Positions 48,097 to 58,371 of a stretch of 64,000 nucleotides of DNA are shown piece after piece. Position 1 is the stretch's first letter. Each line of letters opens with the position of its first letter. The stretch spans positions 868,001 to 932,000 of the forward strand of contig NZ_FXWI01000001.1 in NCBI RefSeq assembly GCF_900177765.1, read 5' to 3'. The stretch comes from Agreia sp. VKM Ac-1783. Its GTDB lineage: Bacteria; Actinomycetota; Actinomycetes; Actinomycetales; Microbacteriaceae. The translations under genes were made by a program, and so were the position numbers. Under the pieces are notes generated by a model. That model searched no databases. It saw only the letters and a program-made list of their open reading frames with translations, and was not told the origin of the DNA.

Positions 48097-48777
48097 ATGA
48101 ATACTCCCGCTTTCGGCGCTGCTTACAGCTCGCCCTACGGTAACGGCACCTCGCCGTCCAACCGCTACATCCTGCCCACGTTCGAGGAGCGCACGGCCTA
48201 CGGCTACAAGCGCCAGGACCCGTACGCGAAGCTCTTCGAAGACCGCATCATCTTCCTCGGTGTGCAGGTCGACGACGCGTCCGCCGACGACATCATGGCC
48301 CAGCTCCTCGTTCTCGAGAGCCAGGACCCCGACCGCGACATCGAGATGTACATCAATTCGCCCGGTGGATCGTTCACCGCTATGACGGCGATCTATGACA
48401 CGATGCAGTACATCCGTCCGCAGATCCAGACCGTCTGCCTCGGCCAGGCCGCCTCGGCTGCTGCCGTGCTGCTCGCCGCCGGTTCGCCCGGCAAGCGCCT
48501 CGCGCTGCCGAACGCCCGCATCCTCATCCACCAGCCCTCCGCCGGTGGCGGAGAGGGTGGCGGTCAGGCGTCCGACATCGAGATCCAGGCCGCTGAGATC
48601 CTGCGCATGCGCACGTGGCTCGAGGAGACCCTGGCACACCATTCCGGCAAGACCGCGGAGCAGGTCAACAAGGACATCGATCGCGACAACATCATGAGTG
48701 CGGCCGACGCCCTCGAGTACGGACTGATCGACCAGGTTCTGACTTCGCGCAAGAACCTGCCGGCGCTCGTCAAGTAA
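48097..48777 (+). CDS. clpP2: ATP-dependent Clp protease proteolytic subunit ClpP2
   Basis: A 226-residue second ClpP subunit. The triad is Ser120 (CLGQAASAAAVLL), His145 (ILIHQPSAGG) and Asp197 (NKDIDRDNIM). The N-terminus has about 30 additional residues before the conserved TFEERTAYGYKRQDP. AGAAGAAG precedes the ATG at 48097, and it follows clpP1 by 33 bases, so both are on one transcript. The protein probably forms a heteromeric ClpP1P2 complex, as known in other actinobacteria, and its terminator lies 20 bases downstream of the stop. Confidence 0.97.
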   Translation: MNTPAFGAAYSSPYGNGTSPSNRYILPTFEERTAYGYKRQDPYAKLFEDRIIFLGVQVDDASADDIMAQLLVLESQDPDRDIEMYINSPGGSFTAMTAIYDTMQYIRPQIQTVCLGQAASAAAVLLAAGSPGKRLALPNARILIHQPSAGGGEGGGQASDIEIQAAEILRMRTWLEETLAHHSGKTAEQVNKDIDRDNIMSAADALEYGLIDQVLTSRKNLPALVK

Positions 48778-48792
48778 GCGCACAATCCCTAC

Positions 48793-48855
48793 GGGCCCTT
48801 CGAGCGGCTCGGGGAACGGGAGATCCGTTCCCCGGCCCGCCGAAGGGCCTTTTTG
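48793..48855 (+). terminator. Rho-independent terminator of clpP1-clpP2, REP-like
   Basis: A long imperfect hairpin: GGCCCTTCG and GGGGAACGG in the 5' arm pair with CCGTTCCCC and CGAAGGGCC in the 3' arm, with a weaker middle, and TTTTTGTT follows. The 5' arm resembles the CTTCGACAGGCTCAGGGAAC head of the repeat cluster at 34941. Confidence 0.85.
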
Positions 48856-48946
48856 TTACGACTAACGCGACTCTCGATCATGGTCTGCCCCGGATGTCCG
48901 TGGCACGGGCTAGGCTCGAATCAATCGTCATCGACAGGAGGCTGGC

Positions 48947-50204
<1,258 letters not shown>

Positions 50205-50224
<20 letters not shown>

Positions 50225-51431
50225 CGACGCCGACGCCGTTGGGCTGATCCAGCCCGTCTCGGCGGGCATCGTTTCGGCGATCACGGGCTTCGCGAGCTCG
50301 TTCGTGCTCGTGGTGGCGGGTCTCCGGGCCGTCGGGGCGAGTGAGGCGCAGGCTTCGTCGGGGCTTCTCGCCGTCTGTGTGCTGAGCGGGCTGTGCTGCA
50401 TCCTGCTCGCCTGGCGCTTCAGAATGCCGATCTCTTTCGCGTGGTCGACACCGGGCGCCGCCCTGTTGGTCGCGGCGGCCGCGGTGACCGACGACTTCGG
50501 TGCGGCTGTGGGAGCCTTTCTGGTGTGCGGCGCCCTGATCGTGCTGTGCGGCCTCTGGCCCGCATTGGGTCGGGCCATCACCAGCATCCCGCGTCCGATC
50601 GCCAGCGCCATGTTGGCCGGCATCCTCTTCCCCATCTGCCTCGCTCCCATCACGGCGGCCGTGCAGTTGCCGTGGCTGGCTCTGCCCGTGATCATCACGT
50701 GGCTCGTGCTCTTCCGACTCGCCCCCCGGTGGGCGGTGCCCGCCGCCATGCTCGTGGCCGCTGTCGGCATCGCCATCACGGCGGGCAGCTCGATGTTCGC
50801 GGGGGCCTCGCTCGCTCCGACGCTGCAGTTCGTCGTTCCGTCGTTCGATCCCGCAGTGATCGTGAGCCTCGGCCTGCCCCTGTTCATCGTCACGATGGCC
50901 GGCCAGAACGTGCCAGGGTTCGCGGTGATGTCGACGTTCGGCTACACGGTTCCGCCGCGACCGGCTCTCGTCGCGTCGGGTGCGGGCTCTATGCTTGCAG
51001 CGCTCTTCGGCGGCCACGCCATCAACCTCGCCGCGATCACCGCGGCCATCATGGCCGGCCCCGACGCGCATCCAGATCTACGCAAGCGCTGGCCCGCGTC
51101 CGTCACCGCCGGTGTTCTCTACGTGCTCTTCGGCCTCGCGGCCGGCGTCGCGACGACGCTCATCTCGGCCGCGCCGCCCATCCTCATCACGGCGGTCGCC
51201 GGTCTCGCGCTGCTCGGAGCGCTCGTGACCAGCATCGTGAGTGCGCTCGAGGCCGTCGACCGGCGCATTCCCGCGATCGCCACCTTTCTCGTCACAGCCT
51301 CAGGGGTGTCGATCATCGGCATCGGCTCGGCCTTCTGGGGCCTGCTCGTGGGGGCGGTCGTCGTGATCGTGACCACGGTCGGTCGGTCGCGGGTCAGCCC
51401 TCAGCTCGACCGAGACGCCAGTAGCCCATAA
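50205..51431 (+). CDS. benE: BenE-type benzoate/xenobiotic transporter
   Basis: A 408-residue multipass inner-membrane protein of the BenE family (benzoate:proton symporter-like). About twelve hydrophobic helices run from [20 protein letters not shown] to the end. Family stretches include [40 protein letters not shown] and [20 protein letters not shown]. Substrate is unproven. It overlaps clpX by 20 bases with its GTG at 50205, an unusual same-strand overlap that should couple translation; the start could alternatively lie slightly later. Its 3' end overlaps the convergent siderophore-interacting gene by 38 bases. Confidence 0.88.
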
Positions 51432-52329
51432 AGGCCACGCTCTTGCGGTCGATGCCGAGCTCGCTCACAAGATGGCGCCGCAGGGTCTTGATCACTCCGG
51501 CCTCGCCCGCAAGCCAGGCATAGAGCGGGGCATCCTGCTGCGCGGGGCCTCCGTGATCGTCGGATGGCACCTCCCACAGCATCTCGACGTCGACATCGAC
51601 GTCGCTCAGTTCGGCACGCTGCGTCGTCGCCGTGCCCTCCGAGCGAAGCAGGTTAGGGGCCGCGGCCTGCACCGCCGGCACGAGCAACTCACCCCGCGCA
51701 CGGTGGTCGCGCGCGAGCACCTCGACTGTGAAGCCAGGATGAGACGTCATGCAGACGGCGTCGTCGGAGTGCGGAACCTCGACGATGGCGTGTCCGGATG
51801 CCTCCGCAGGAAGGCGTTCGAGGATCGCGGCGATGGCAGGCAGAGCAGTCTCATCGCCCGCGAGCAGGATGCGCTCGGCGTGAGGCGGAGGAAGAAAATC
51901 GACCCCGCCGTGCACACCGTCGTGATGCGCGTTCGGCCCGAGAACGATGAGCTCGTCGCCGATCACGGCGGACTCGGCCCACGCAGAGGCGGGCCCATCG
52001 ACGGGATGCACCACCACGTCGACATCGATCTCCCGCAGCTCGGCGCGCACCTCGCGCACCGTGTACGTGCGGATGGGATTGCGATGCTCCTGCGGCAACT
52101 CGCGCCAGAGGGCATACCAGTCGTCGGTCCTTGGCATCGTGCTGAGACCATGACGCTCGATCGGCAGGATCAGTTTGATGCGCTGGTCGAAGCCGTTGTC
52201 GGCGAAGGAGTCGAGGCGATCGCCCGTGAGGGTGAATCGCCGAAAGCTGGGCGAGAGGTCAGTGACTCTGCCGACCCGAACCGTGTGCAGATGAAACGGA
52301 GACGTGGGGGACTGGGCGAACAGAATCAG
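51394..52329 (-). CDS. Siderophore-interacting protein (FAD-dependent ferric-siderophore reductase), CTG start
   Basis: A siderophore-interacting protein (SIP) reductase of about 311 residues that would release iron from ferric siderophores. The FAD-binding domain shows SFRRFTLTGDRLDSFADNGF, then PIRTYTVREVRAELREIDVD; the NAD(P)H domain has LLAGDETALPAIAAILERLP, and the C-terminus AWLAGEAGVIKTLRRHLVSE is typical. The in-frame ATG at 52137 would remove the RRFT flavin site, and no ATG, GTG or TTG occurs between it and the upstream stop. The best start is CTG at 52329, overlapping the upstream gene's stop as CTGA; ATT at 52326 or CTG at 52323 are alternatives. Confidence 0.8.
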   Translation of the reverse strand: MILFAQSPTSPFHLHTVRVGRVTDLSPSFRRFTLTGDRLDSFADNGFDQRIKLILPIERHGLSTMPRTDDWYALWRELPQEHRNPIRTYTVREVRAELREIDVDVVVHPVDGPASAWAESAVIGDELIVLGPNAHHDGVHGGVDFLPPPHAERILLAGDETALPAIAAILERLPAEASGHAIVEVPHSDDAVCMTSHPGFTVEVLARDHRARGELLVPAVQAAAPNLLRSEGTATTQRAELSDVDVDVEMLWEVPSDDHGGPAQQDAPLYAWLAGEAGVIKTLRRHLVSELGIDRKSVAFMGYWRLGRAEG

Positions 52330-52574
52330 TCCTCGTCGTCGTAGGGAGTGACGATCGCCTCGTCTGCGTCAGGGTCGTATTCGACGAGCGTTCCGTCATC
52401 GAGCTCGCAGACCGGCTTGCCTTCGAGCCAGGTGAGTGTCCAATTCCAGCCAGAGGTGTCGGTACCCGCCTCCGCGAGGGCCGCTTCGACCCCCTCGATC
52501 GCATCGGAGACGACCTGAGGGAGTCGCGACGGGGTCTCGTCGCCGACGGCCCAACGGGTTCCGAGCTGGATCAT
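52326..52574 (-). CDS. Small acidic hypothetical protein
   Basis: An 82-residue acidic protein that starts MIQLGTRWAVGDETPSRLPQ and ends in EAIVTPYDDED. It resembles small conserved actinobacterial proteins of unknown function, with an internal GWNWTLTWLEGKP stretch, no membrane segments and no Cys cluster. Its ATG overlaps the stop of the upstream lipoprotein gene (ATGA), and its stop TGA overlaps the start region of the SIP gene (CTGA), so all three look translationally coupled. Confidence 0.7.
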   Translation of the reverse strand: MIQLGTRWAVGDETPSRLPQVVSDAIEGVEAALAEAGTDTSGWNWTLTWLEGKPVCELDDGTLVEYDPDADEAIVTPYDDED

Positions 52575-53179
52575 GTGGTCTCCTTGGCCGGGGCCCCGGG
52601 AGTGCCGAGGCCGATGTCAGTGGTGGTCACACCTGTCGGTGTCTCCGTGAACGAGACGACGGGAGTGAGCTCGAGGGCGGAGAACGCTGCCTTCGCCTCG
52701 TCTGTGGGGAAGCCGCAGGGGCCAACCGGTGCGTAGACAGGGTAACTGCGTTCGCCGGGGTAGGTCAGCCAGACGAGCAGCGGATCTTCGATCTGCAGCG
52801 TGCACACGATCGACGGATCGACGGCCGCGTTCGGCTCGGCATAGGCGGCGAGGAGCTCGTCGAGTGTGCCGCTCACCGCACTCACCGTGGTGGTGGTGAA
52901 GCCGTCGCTACCGAGGGAGGTCGAGCAGACGGCAGCACTCGACACGGTCGTCTCCAGTTGATGGAGGTGCACCGCCTCGACGTCGAGCGGGCACCAGGCG
53001 GCGAGTTCGTCGGAGTCGGGGAATGCCACGATCGGAACCGTCGAAACGGGTTGGGTGCCGCCCTGAAGGTCGCCCGACGATGTCGGTGTCGCCGCGGGTG
53101 CGTCGCCGACCGAAGAGCACGCCGTGAGCGAGAGCGCCGTGAGGAGGACCGTCGCTGCAAGCAGAACTGTCTTCTTCAC
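52571..53179 (-). CDS. Hypothetical lipoprotein
   Basis: A 202-residue secreted lipoprotein with a classical signal: MKKTVLLAATVLLTALSLTA ending at a Cys (residue 21, lipobox SLTAC). The mature domain contains four further Cys residues, for example in AAWCPLDVE, AAVCSTSLG and IVCTLQIED, which may form two disulphides. I do not recognise the family. It lies upstream of, and overlaps by four bases, the small acidic gene that precedes the SIP gene; this suggests a link to iron uptake, but that is inference only. Confidence 0.75.
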   Translation of the reverse strand: MKKTVLLAATVLLTALSLTACSSVGDAPAATPTSSGDLQGGTQPVSTVPIVAFPDSDELAAWCPLDVEAVHLHQLETTVSSAAVCSTSLGSDGFTTTTVSAVSGTLDELLAAYAEPNAAVDPSIVCTLQIEDPLLVWLTYPGERSYPVYAPVGPCGFPTDEAKAAFSALELTPVVSFTETPTGVTTTDIGLGTPGAPAKETT

Positions 53180-53207
53180 GGGCGTCGACTCTCTCGGTTG
53201 TGCAGGC

Positions 53208-53657
53208 TTACGCCTTCAGGTCGTAGGTGACCCATTCGGTCTTCTGGGCGATCTTGTCGTAGAGACGGCGGGCGTCCTCGTTGTTCTCCGCCGTGATCCA
53301 CCGTACGACGAAGGAGCGTCGTTCGACACCGATCTCGCGCAGTCGCTCGATCAAAGCCGCCCCGATGCCCTGCCCGCGCGCCTCCGGACGCACATAGAGA
53401 TCATCGAGGTAGAGCCCGGTGCCGCCGGCGAGGGTATCGACGAACTCGCGGAAGTGAGCGAGTCCGAGCAACTGGCCGGTCTCGTCGTCGACGGCGACCA
53501 TGGCCTCGGCGAGCCGCCGCTCCGACGTGAACCACGACCACGCACGCACGGCCTTCTCGTCGTTCAGAGGTGTCTCGTAGAAGTCGCAGTAGCCTTCGAA
53601 CAGCTCGTGCCAGGCGAAGAAATCACGGTCTACAACGGGTCTGATGGTGAATGCCAC
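53208..53657 (-). CDS. GNAT family N-acetyltransferase
   Basis: A 149-residue GNAT acetyltransferase. The start FTIRPVVDRDFFAWHELFEG is typical of the fold; motif A appears as YLDDLYVRPEARGQGIGAAL with the acetyl-CoA pyrophosphate loop RGQGIG, and the later NNEDARRLYDKIA is also conserved. The substrate is unknown. I use the GTG at 53657, with AGGAG eight to twelve bases upstream; a longer frame reaching the opposite side of valS is less plausible. It lies 28 bases downstream of the lipoprotein's start region and on the same strand. Confidence 0.9.
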   Translation of the reverse strand: MAFTIRPVVDRDFFAWHELFEGYCDFYETPLNDEKAVRAWSWFTSERRLAEAMVAVDDETGQLLGLAHFREFVDTLAGGTGLYLDDLYVRPEARGQGIGAALIERLREIGVERRSFVVRWITAENNEDARRLYDKIAQKTEWVTYDLKA

Positions 53658-53688
53658 TGGTGCTCCTAATGTGTGCGACAACGCTGTC

Positions 53689-56301
53689 TCAGCTGAGACT
53701 ATCGGGCGCGAAGACGATCTCTTCGACGACAAGCTCAGTGCCGACACGGAAGGTAAGATTCTCGATCTTTCCCACGGCGCGCAGATCGTCGGATGCCCTC
53801 TCGAGTACCTCGAGGGCGTCGGCGGGCGCAGCGATGACGGCCGACGCGACGGGGGTCTTCTGCGACGCCTTCGCGTCGGTCTTGGCCCGGCGTATGCCGA
53901 TCAGCGCCTGGCCGGCAAGGTGCAGCAGGCTCTCGTTCGAGGGGATGCCGTCGGCCGGAACGCCCGCGGCGTCACGGGTGGTCGTTGGCCAGGATGCGAC
54001 ATGCACCGATCCCTCGTGCGTCCACGACCAGACCTCCTCGGTTGCGAACGGCAGGAACGGCGCGAACAGTCGCAGCATCACATCGGTCGCCGCGCGCAGG
54101 GCGAGGACGGCGGATGCGCGGGCGGCGGGTTCGGTCGCCTCGCTGTAGGCGCGCTCCTTGACGAGCTCGAGGTAGTCGTCGCAGAACGTCCAGAAGAACG
54201 ACTCGGTGGTCTCGAGCGCCCGGGCGTGGTCGTAGTTCGCGAACGCCTCCGTCGCCGTGGCGATGACGGCGTCGAGCGAGCTCAGCATCGACAGGTCGAT
54301 GGGGTGCGTGACCTCGTGCTCGCCCGCGGGCAGCTCGAATCCGTAGACGAACTTGGCCGCATTCAAGATCTTGATGGCGAGGCGACGCCCGATCTTGATC
54401 TGGGTCGGGTTCTGCGGGTCGAAGGCCGCGTCGGTTCCGAGGCGGCTCGAGGCAGCCCAGTACCGCACCGCGTCGGAGCCGTGCTGCTTCAGCACGTCTG
54501 CGGGGGTGACGACGTTGCCCTTCGACTTCGACATCTTCTTGCGGTCGGGGTCGACGATGAATCCCGAGACCGCTGCGTGCTTCCACGGCTTCTCGTTGTC
54601 TTCGAGGGTGGCGCGCAACAGCGTGGAGAACAGCCAGGTGCGGATGATGTCCTGGCCCTGAGGGCGCAGGTCGAACGGGTAGACGCGCTCGAAGAGGTCT
54701 TCGTCGCGCTTCCAGCCACCCGCGAGCTGCGGGGTGAGCGACGAGGTGGCCCACGTGTCCATCACATCGACCTCGCCCTGGAACCCGCCCGCGACGCCGC
54801 GCTGGCTCTCGTCGTATCCGGGAGCGGCATCCGACGACGGGTCGACGGGCAGCGACGACGCGTCGGGGAAGATGGGCTGGTCGAACACGGGGTTGCCGTC
54901 GGCGTCGAGGGGGTACCAGACGGGCAGGGGCACGCCGAAGAAGCGCTGGCGCGAGATCAGCCAGTCTCCGGTGAGGCCGCCGACCCAGTTGTCGAACCGC
55001 ACCTTCATGAATTCGGGGTGCCACGAGATCTCGTTGCCGAGCTCGAGCAGCCGGGAGCGCAACTCCTCGTTGCGCGCGCCGTTCGTGATGTACCACTGAC
55101 GGGTCGACACGATCTCGAGGGGCTTGTCGCCCTTCTCGAAGAACTTCACGGGGTGAGTGATGGGCTTCGGGTCGCCGATCATCTCTCCGGACTCGCGGAG
55201 CAACTCGACGATCGTCTGCTTGGCGGAGAAGACCGTCTTGCCGGCGAGCTGGGCGTAAGCCGCCTTGCCGGCCTCGGACGTGATCGCCAGCGGCGCATCC
55301 GAGATGAGACGACCGTCGAAGCCGATCACCGCGCGGATGGGCAGGTCGAGGTCGCGCCACCAGATGACGTCGGTGAGGTCGCCGAACGTGCAGATCATGG
55401 CGATGCCCGAGCCCTTGTCCTGTTGTGCGAGGTGGTGGGCGACCACGGGGATCTCGACATCGAAGAGGGGCGAGCGAACGGTCGTGCCGACGAGATCGGC
55501 GTATCGGGGGTCGTCTGGATGCGCGACGAGAGCCACGCAGGCGGGAAGCAGTTCGGGACGGGTCGTCTCGATGAAGATGTCGCCGGCGGGGCCGTGGAAG
55601 GCGAGCCGGTGATACGCGCCCGGCTGCTCCTTGTCTTCGAGCTCGGCCTGGGCGACCGCGGTGCGGAACGTCACGTCCCACAGGGTCGGCGCCATGGCCT
55701 GGTAGGCCTCGCCGCGCTCGACGTTGCCGAGAAAAGCGAGCTGGCTGGCTCGGAGAGACTCGTCGCCGATGGTGCGGTACGTCTGCGTCCAGTCGACCGA
55801 CAGGCCGAGTTCGCGCCAGAGGATCTCGAACTGCTTCTCGTCTTCGACCGTCAGGCGTTCGCACAGTTCGATGAAGTTGCGGCGCGAGACCGGCTTCTGA
55901 TCTGCCGCCTTGGAACTCTTGTTGTCGCCGCCCTCGAAGGGCGGGGTGAAGTCGGCCTCGTACGGCAGCGACGGGTCACAGCGCACGCCGTAGTAGTTCT
56001 GCACGCGGCGCTCGGTGGGCAGACCGTTGTCGTCCCAGCCGATGGGGTAGAAGACGCTCTTGCCGCGCATGCGCTGAAAGCGCGCGATCACGTCGGTGTG
56101 GGTATACGAGAAGACGTGACCGATGTGCAGAGAACCAGACGCCGTGGGCGGGGGAGTGTCGATGGAGTAGACACCCTCGCGGGTGGCCGCATCTCGGTCG
56201 AAGAGATAGGTGCCCTGGGACTCCCAGGTCTCGGCCCACTTCTCTTCGAGCCCTTCGAGCACGGGCTTGGCAGGAATGGACGAGGGCAGGGAGTCGGTCA
56301 C
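53689..56301 (-). CDS. valS: Valyl-tRNA synthetase
   Basis: An 870-residue class I aminoacyl-tRNA synthetase that charges tRNA-Val. PPTASGSLHIGHVFSYTHTD contains the HIGH motif and RKKMSKSKGNVVTPADVLKQ the KMSKS motif; the editing CP1 domain lies between (FIETTRPELLPACVALVAHP is its signature), and the anticodon-binding domain follows after about residue 620. Length is normal for an actinobacterial ValS. A GTG starts the gene at 56301, with AGGAC upstream. It begins 88 bases downstream of pckG on the same strand. Confidence 0.97.
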   Translation of the reverse strand: MTDSLPSSIPAKPVLEGLEEKWAETWESQGTYLFDRDAATREGVYSIDTPPPTASGSLHIGHVFSYTHTDVIARFQRMRGKSVFYPIGWDDNGLPTERRVQNYYGVRCDPSLPYEADFTPPFEGGDNKSSKAADQKPVSRRNFIELCERLTVEDEKQFEILWRELGLSVDWTQTYRTIGDESLRASQLAFLGNVERGEAYQAMAPTLWDVTFRTAVAQAELEDKEQPGAYHRLAFHGPAGDIFIETTRPELLPACVALVAHPDDPRYADLVGTTVRSPLFDVEIPVVAHHLAQQDKGSGIAMICTFGDLTDVIWWRDLDLPIRAVIGFDGRLISDAPLAITSEAGKAAYAQLAGKTVFSAKQTIVELLRESGEMIGDPKPITHPVKFFEKGDKPLEIVSTRQWYITNGARNEELRSRLLELGNEISWHPEFMKVRFDNWVGGLTGDWLISRQRFFGVPLPVWYPLDADGNPVFDQPIFPDASSLPVDPSSDAAPGYDESQRGVAGGFQGEVDVMDTWATSSLTPQLAGGWKRDEDLFERVYPFDLRPQGQDIIRTWLFSTLLRATLEDNEKPWKHAAVSGFIVDPDRKKMSKSKGNVVTPADVLKQHGSDAVRYWAASSRLGTDAAFDPQNPTQIKIGRRLAIKILNAAKFVYGFELPAGEHEVTHPIDLSMLSSLDAVIATATEAFANYDHARALETTESFFWTFCDDYLELVKERAYSEATEPAARASAVLALRAATDVMLRLFAPFLPFATEEVWSWTHEGSVHVASWPTTTRDAAGVPADGIPSNESLLHLAGQALIGIRRAKTDAKASQKTPVASAVIAAPADALEVLERASDDLRAVGKIENLTFRVGTELVVEEIVFAPDSLS

Positions 56302-56389
56302 GGCGGGGAGTCCTTTGTTATGGGCGGCACCGTGTCGATGGTGAGGTGCCTGAATGTCAGTTTCCCAGGATACCCTCCCCGCCGCCGCC

Positions 56390-58237
56390 TCAGTTCGGCG
56401 TCACCTCGGGGCCGAGGTCGCGCGTCAGCCGCTCGAGCTCCCGTCGCAACTCGACCGGGAACCGGTTCTCCTCGAAAGCGTCGAAGTACTCGGCGATCGC
56501 CGCCGCTTCTCGCCGCCATGCCGTCTTGTCGAGATCGATGATCGCCTGGATCTCGTCGACGCCGAGCGAGAGTCCGTCGAGGTTCAGCTCGTGCGCCAGC
56601 GGAAGACCTCCGATGGGTGTGGATCGCGCGGCCAGATCGCCTTCGAGCCGGCCCACGATCCACTCGATGACCCGGGCGTTCTCCGAGAATCCCGGCCAGA
56701 TGAATCGGCCGTCGGCATCGGTGCGGAACCAGTTCACGGAGAAGATCTGCGGTGCCTTCTCCCCGAGATGCTCGCCCATCGCGATCCAGTGCGCGAAGTA
56801 GTCCGCCATGTTGTAGCCGGCGAAGGGCAGCATCGCGAACGGATCGTGGCGCAGGCGACCGACCTCGCCGGTGGCGGCCGCGGTCGTCTCCGACGCCATG
56901 GTCGCGCCCATGAAGACACCCTGCTGCCACGAACGTGCCTGCGACACGAGGGGCACGGTGCTCGGGCGGCGCCCTCCGAACAGGATCGCGTCGATCACGA
57001 CTCCGTCTGGCGAGTTCCACTCGTCGGCGATCGAGGGGCACTGGTCGGCGGTCACCGTGAATCGGCCGTTCGGGTGCGCTGCGCGGGTTCCGGATGCGGG
57101 GGTCCAGTCGTTCCCCTCCCAGTCGGTCGCGTGGGCGGGAGGCGCATCGGTCAGACCCTCCCACCACACGTCTCCGTCGTCACGCAGGGCGACATTCGTG
57201 AAGATCGTGTTGCCCCAGATCGTCTGCGTCGCGGTCGGGTTGGTCGACGGTCCCGTTCCAGGCGCGACGCCGAAGAAGCCGCGCTCCGGGTTGATCGCGC
57301 GAAGTCTCCCATCCGGGCCGGGTCGCATCCAGGCGATGTCGTCGCCGATGGTCTCGACCTTCCAGCCCGGAATCGTCGGTGCCAGCATGGCCAGGTTGGT
57401 CTTGCCGCAGGCCGAGGGAAAGGCGGCCGCCAGGTGGAACACCCTGTTCTCCGGCGAGGTGACGCGCACGATCAGCATGTGCTCGGCCATCCAGCCCTCG
57501 TCGCGGGCCATCACGCTCGCGATACGCAGCGCGAAGCACTTCTTTCCGAGCAGCGCGTTGCCGCCGTAGCCCGAGCCGAACGACCAGATCTCACGGGTCT
57601 CGGGAAAGTGGCAGATGTACTTGGTCTCGTTGTGCGGCCAGGGCGAGTCGTCGTGGCGCACTCCGGCGTCGTCGATCAGGGGTACGCCGACGCTGTGCAG
57701 GGCGGGTACCCACGGCGTTCCCGGTGTAATCGCCTCGAGCGCCTCGTCTCCGATGCGAGTCATCAGAGCCATGCTCGCGACGACGTAGGGCGAGTCGGTG
57801 ATCTGCACACCGAACTGCGACAGTGCGCCTCCGACGGGTCCCATCGAGAAGGGGATCACGTACATGGTGCGGCCCCTCATGCTCTGCGCGAAGAGGTTCG
57901 TCAGCTCGAGTCGCATGATCGAGGGAGCGCGCCAGTTGTTAGTGGGGCCCGCATCATCGGGATCCGCAGAGCAGATGAATGTGCGATCCTCGACCCGGGC
58001 CACGTCGGCCGGGTCGCTGCGCGCCAAGAAGCTGTTCGGTCGCCATTCGGGGTTCAGTCGGATCAGCGTTCCCTGCGCGACCATCTCTTTGGTCAGTCGA
58101 TCCCATTCCGCGGTCGACCCGTCGACCCAGACGACCTCGTCGGGCGTGGTGAGCCGAGCGATGTCGTCGACCCAGTCGGCGATCTCGGGGTTGGAGTGAG
58201 AGCGGGGTGATGCGGTCCTCGGTGCGAGCAGCGTCAT
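56390..58237 (-). CDS. pckG: Phosphoenolpyruvate carboxykinase (GTP)
   Basis: A 615-residue GTP-dependent PEP carboxykinase that converts oxaloacetate to PEP in gluconeogenesis. The P-loop-like kinase-1a motif [12 protein letters not shown] (residues about 280-291), [20 protein letters not shown] and [19 protein letters not shown] are characteristic. The active-site hypervariable Cys (FPSACGK) is present. AGGAGAATC precedes the ATG at 58237. It is divergent from the RamB-like regulator with 134 bases between starts, an arrangement that suggests acetate- or carbon-source-responsive control. No clear RamB box was found by eye in the intergenic region. Confidence 0.95.
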   Translation of the reverse strand: MTLLAPRTASPRSHSNPEIADWVDDIARLTTPDEVVWVDGSTAEWDRLTKEMVAQGTLIRLNPEWRPNSFLARSDPADVARVEDRTFICSADPDDAGPTNNWRAPSIMRLELTNLFAQSMRGRTMYVIPFSMGPVGGALSQFGVQITDSPYVVASMALMTRIGDEALEAITPGTPWVPALHSVGVPLIDDAGVRHDDSPWPHNETKYICHFPETREIWSFGSGYGGNALLGKKCFALRIASVMARDEGWMAEHMLIVRVTSPENRVFHLAAAFPSACGKTNLAMLAPTIPGWKVETIGDDIAWMRPGPDGRLRAINPERGFFGVAPGTGPSTNPTATQTIWGNTIFTNVALRDDGDVWWEGLTDAPPAHATDWEGNDWTPASGTRAAHPNGRFTVTADQCPSIADEWNSPDGVVIDAILFGGRRPSTVPLVSQARSWQQGVFMGATMASETTAAATGEVGRLRHDPFAMLPFAGYNMADYFAHWIAMGEHLGEKAPQIFSVNWFRTDADGRFIWPGFSENARVIEWIVGRLEGDLAARSTPIGGLPLAHELNLDGLSLGVDEIQAIIDLDKTAWRREAAAIAEYFDAFEENRFPVELRRELERLTRDLGPEVTPN

Positions 58238-58371
58238 GATTCTCCTGTGAATAGATGCGTCGGTCTGGTTGCGAGGAAGAAAATCCTTCGGTATCTCCAC
58301 ACTGAGCTATTAGCGGCGTAGATTTGAGAAGATCGCGCGCAAAGAAGAGCCGATCTTGACAGGAGGGCAAT

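Noticed and set aside
53644-56541. A 965-codon open frame on the plus strand opposite valS
   Set aside because: It is fully antisense to an intact ValS with HIGH and KMSKS motifs, and has no domain of its own.
58238-58371. RamB operator between pckG and ramB
   Set aside because: Only fragments such as CGCAAAG and ATTTGAG were found; none match the AAAGTTTGCAAA pattern well enough.
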